A stretch of DNA of 64,000 bases from Sphingomonas phyllosphaerae 5.2 (GTDB lineage: Bacteria; Pseudomonadota; Alphaproteobacteria; Sphingomonadales; Sphingomonadaceae): NCBI RefSeq assembly GCF_000419605.1, contig NZ_ATTI01000001.1, positions 2,824,501 to 2,888,500 of the forward strand, given 5' to 3'. Shown here one piece after another: positions 63,393 through 64,000 of the stretch. Both the position numbers and the translations under genes were made by a program. The notes beneath the pieces were generated by a model. The model saw only the letters and a program-made list of their open reading frames with translations. It was not told the origin of the DNA and did no database searches. Numbering within the stretch: position 1 is the first letter of the stretch; each line of letters opens with the position of its first letter.

Positions 63393-64000
63393 CGCAGGCG
63401 CTGCACCTGACCGACGCGCGGATCGTCTGCCCGGCAGGCGGCGAGCGGAACGGCGCGCTGCTGATCGTCGACGGCACGATCGCCGCAGGCGAGGCGCCGA
63501 GCCATGCCGAGCGCGTCGACTGTCGCGGCCGGGTGCTCGCGCCCGGCATCATCGACGTCGGCGTGGCGCGGATCGACCGGGCAGCCGCGCGCGCGGGCGG
63601 CGTGGTACGGGTCGCGCCGATGCCGGACCAGACGCCGGTGCTCGACGAACCCGGCGCGGTACAGCGGCTGGCGCTGATCGGCCGGCCCGACGTGTGGATC
63701 CACCCGATCGCCGCGGCGACTCGCGGATTGCAGGGACAGGATCTCGCCGAGATGGCGATCTGCCTGTCGGCCGGCGCGCGCGCGGTCGGCACCGGCCGTG
63801 GCTGGATCGCCGATTCGGGCGTGATGCACCGCGTGCTGATGTACGCGCGCGATCTCGACGTGACGGTCGTCAGCCACGCCGAGGACGGCGGGCTGGCGGC
63901 CGGCGCGGTCGCGACCGAGGGCGAGACGGCAACCCGGCTCGGCCTGCCTGCCGCTCCGGCGCTGGCCGAGCCGCTGGCGATCGCGCGCGACCTGCTGCTG
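63389..64000 (+). CDS. Dihydroorotase-like protein without HxH (PyrC'-type), cut by window edge
   Basis: 204 residues visible. It starts in ATGA overlap with pyrB and has the amidohydrolase beta-sandwich start ([14 protein letters not shown]) and LAPGIIDVG, where catalytic dihydroorotases have PGxIDxHxHxR. Here the following residues are [13 protein letters not shown], so the metal-binding His-x-His is missing. ADSGVMHR and [13 protein letters not shown] are retained. In Pseudomonas the overlapping pyrB-pyrC' pair encodes an inactive dihydroorotase that is needed for the ATCase holoenzyme; the same is likely here. The C-terminal half is outside the window. Confidence 0.85.

Overview
The window looks like the chromosome of a high-GC alphaproteobacterium, most likely a sphingomonad (Sphingomonas or a close relative). 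The evidence is the gene content and style: a TonB-dependent receptor paired with a surface lipoprotein, a complete type II secretion operon, a two-component GatCAB set, a trigger factor with a long Lys/Ala/Pro tail, a Ccm cytochrome c maturation cluster and tRNA-His with G-1:C73. The genus is an inference from gene families; no 16S gene is present.

Positions 692-19584 are an 18.9 kb integrated element. It is bounded by two identical 59-bp direct repeats, each containing the 3' part of an elongator tRNA-Met gene; the intact tRNA lies at the right end (19535-19611). From left to right it carries a cargo gene with a HEPN-like motif, a tyrosine integrase with an upstream regulator, and a translationally coupled replication module (two small HTH proteins, two tiny ORFs, a primase-like protein and a RepA-like ATPase). 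The ATPase gene ends in nine direct GCGCYGAC iterons followed by hairpins. Next come a serine recombinase, small and large terminase subunits and a run of short phage-type genes including an HK97-gp10-like protein. A leftward block follows with an SRAP protein and a two-gene soluble/4-TM membrane cassette resembling RexAB or Kiwa in layout. The right end has more small HTH/RHH regulators and a rightward five-gene operon. I see no portal, capsid protease, major capsid, tape measure or lysis gene. The element is therefore either a decayed prophage or a phage satellite with its own replication origin and terminase; this is the most interesting part of the window.

Positions 19672-25666 hold housekeeping genes: a 2H phosphoesterase, Kup, ccmC-ccmD-ccmE plus a TPR assembly protein, and a leucine/amino-acid dehydrogenase. 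Positions 25883-37662 are a full leftward gspCDEFGHIJKLMN operon. Beyond it lie a prolyl 4-hydroxylase-like oxygenase and a TonB-dependent receptor with a beta-helix-like lipoprotein.

Positions 43402-54835 are a proteostasis region: HU, Lon, ClpX, ClpP and trigger factor, all on the minus strand, mixed with an M1 aminopeptidase, a cation/proton antiporter and a glycosyltransferase. Positions 55475-64000 contain gatB, gatA and gatC (separated by a GT61 glycosyltransferase), a DUF3089 hydrolase, RuvX, a DUF1294 protein and pyrB overlapping a dihydroorotase-like gene that appears to lack the metal-binding HxH motif. The last gene runs off the right edge and the first runs off the left edge.
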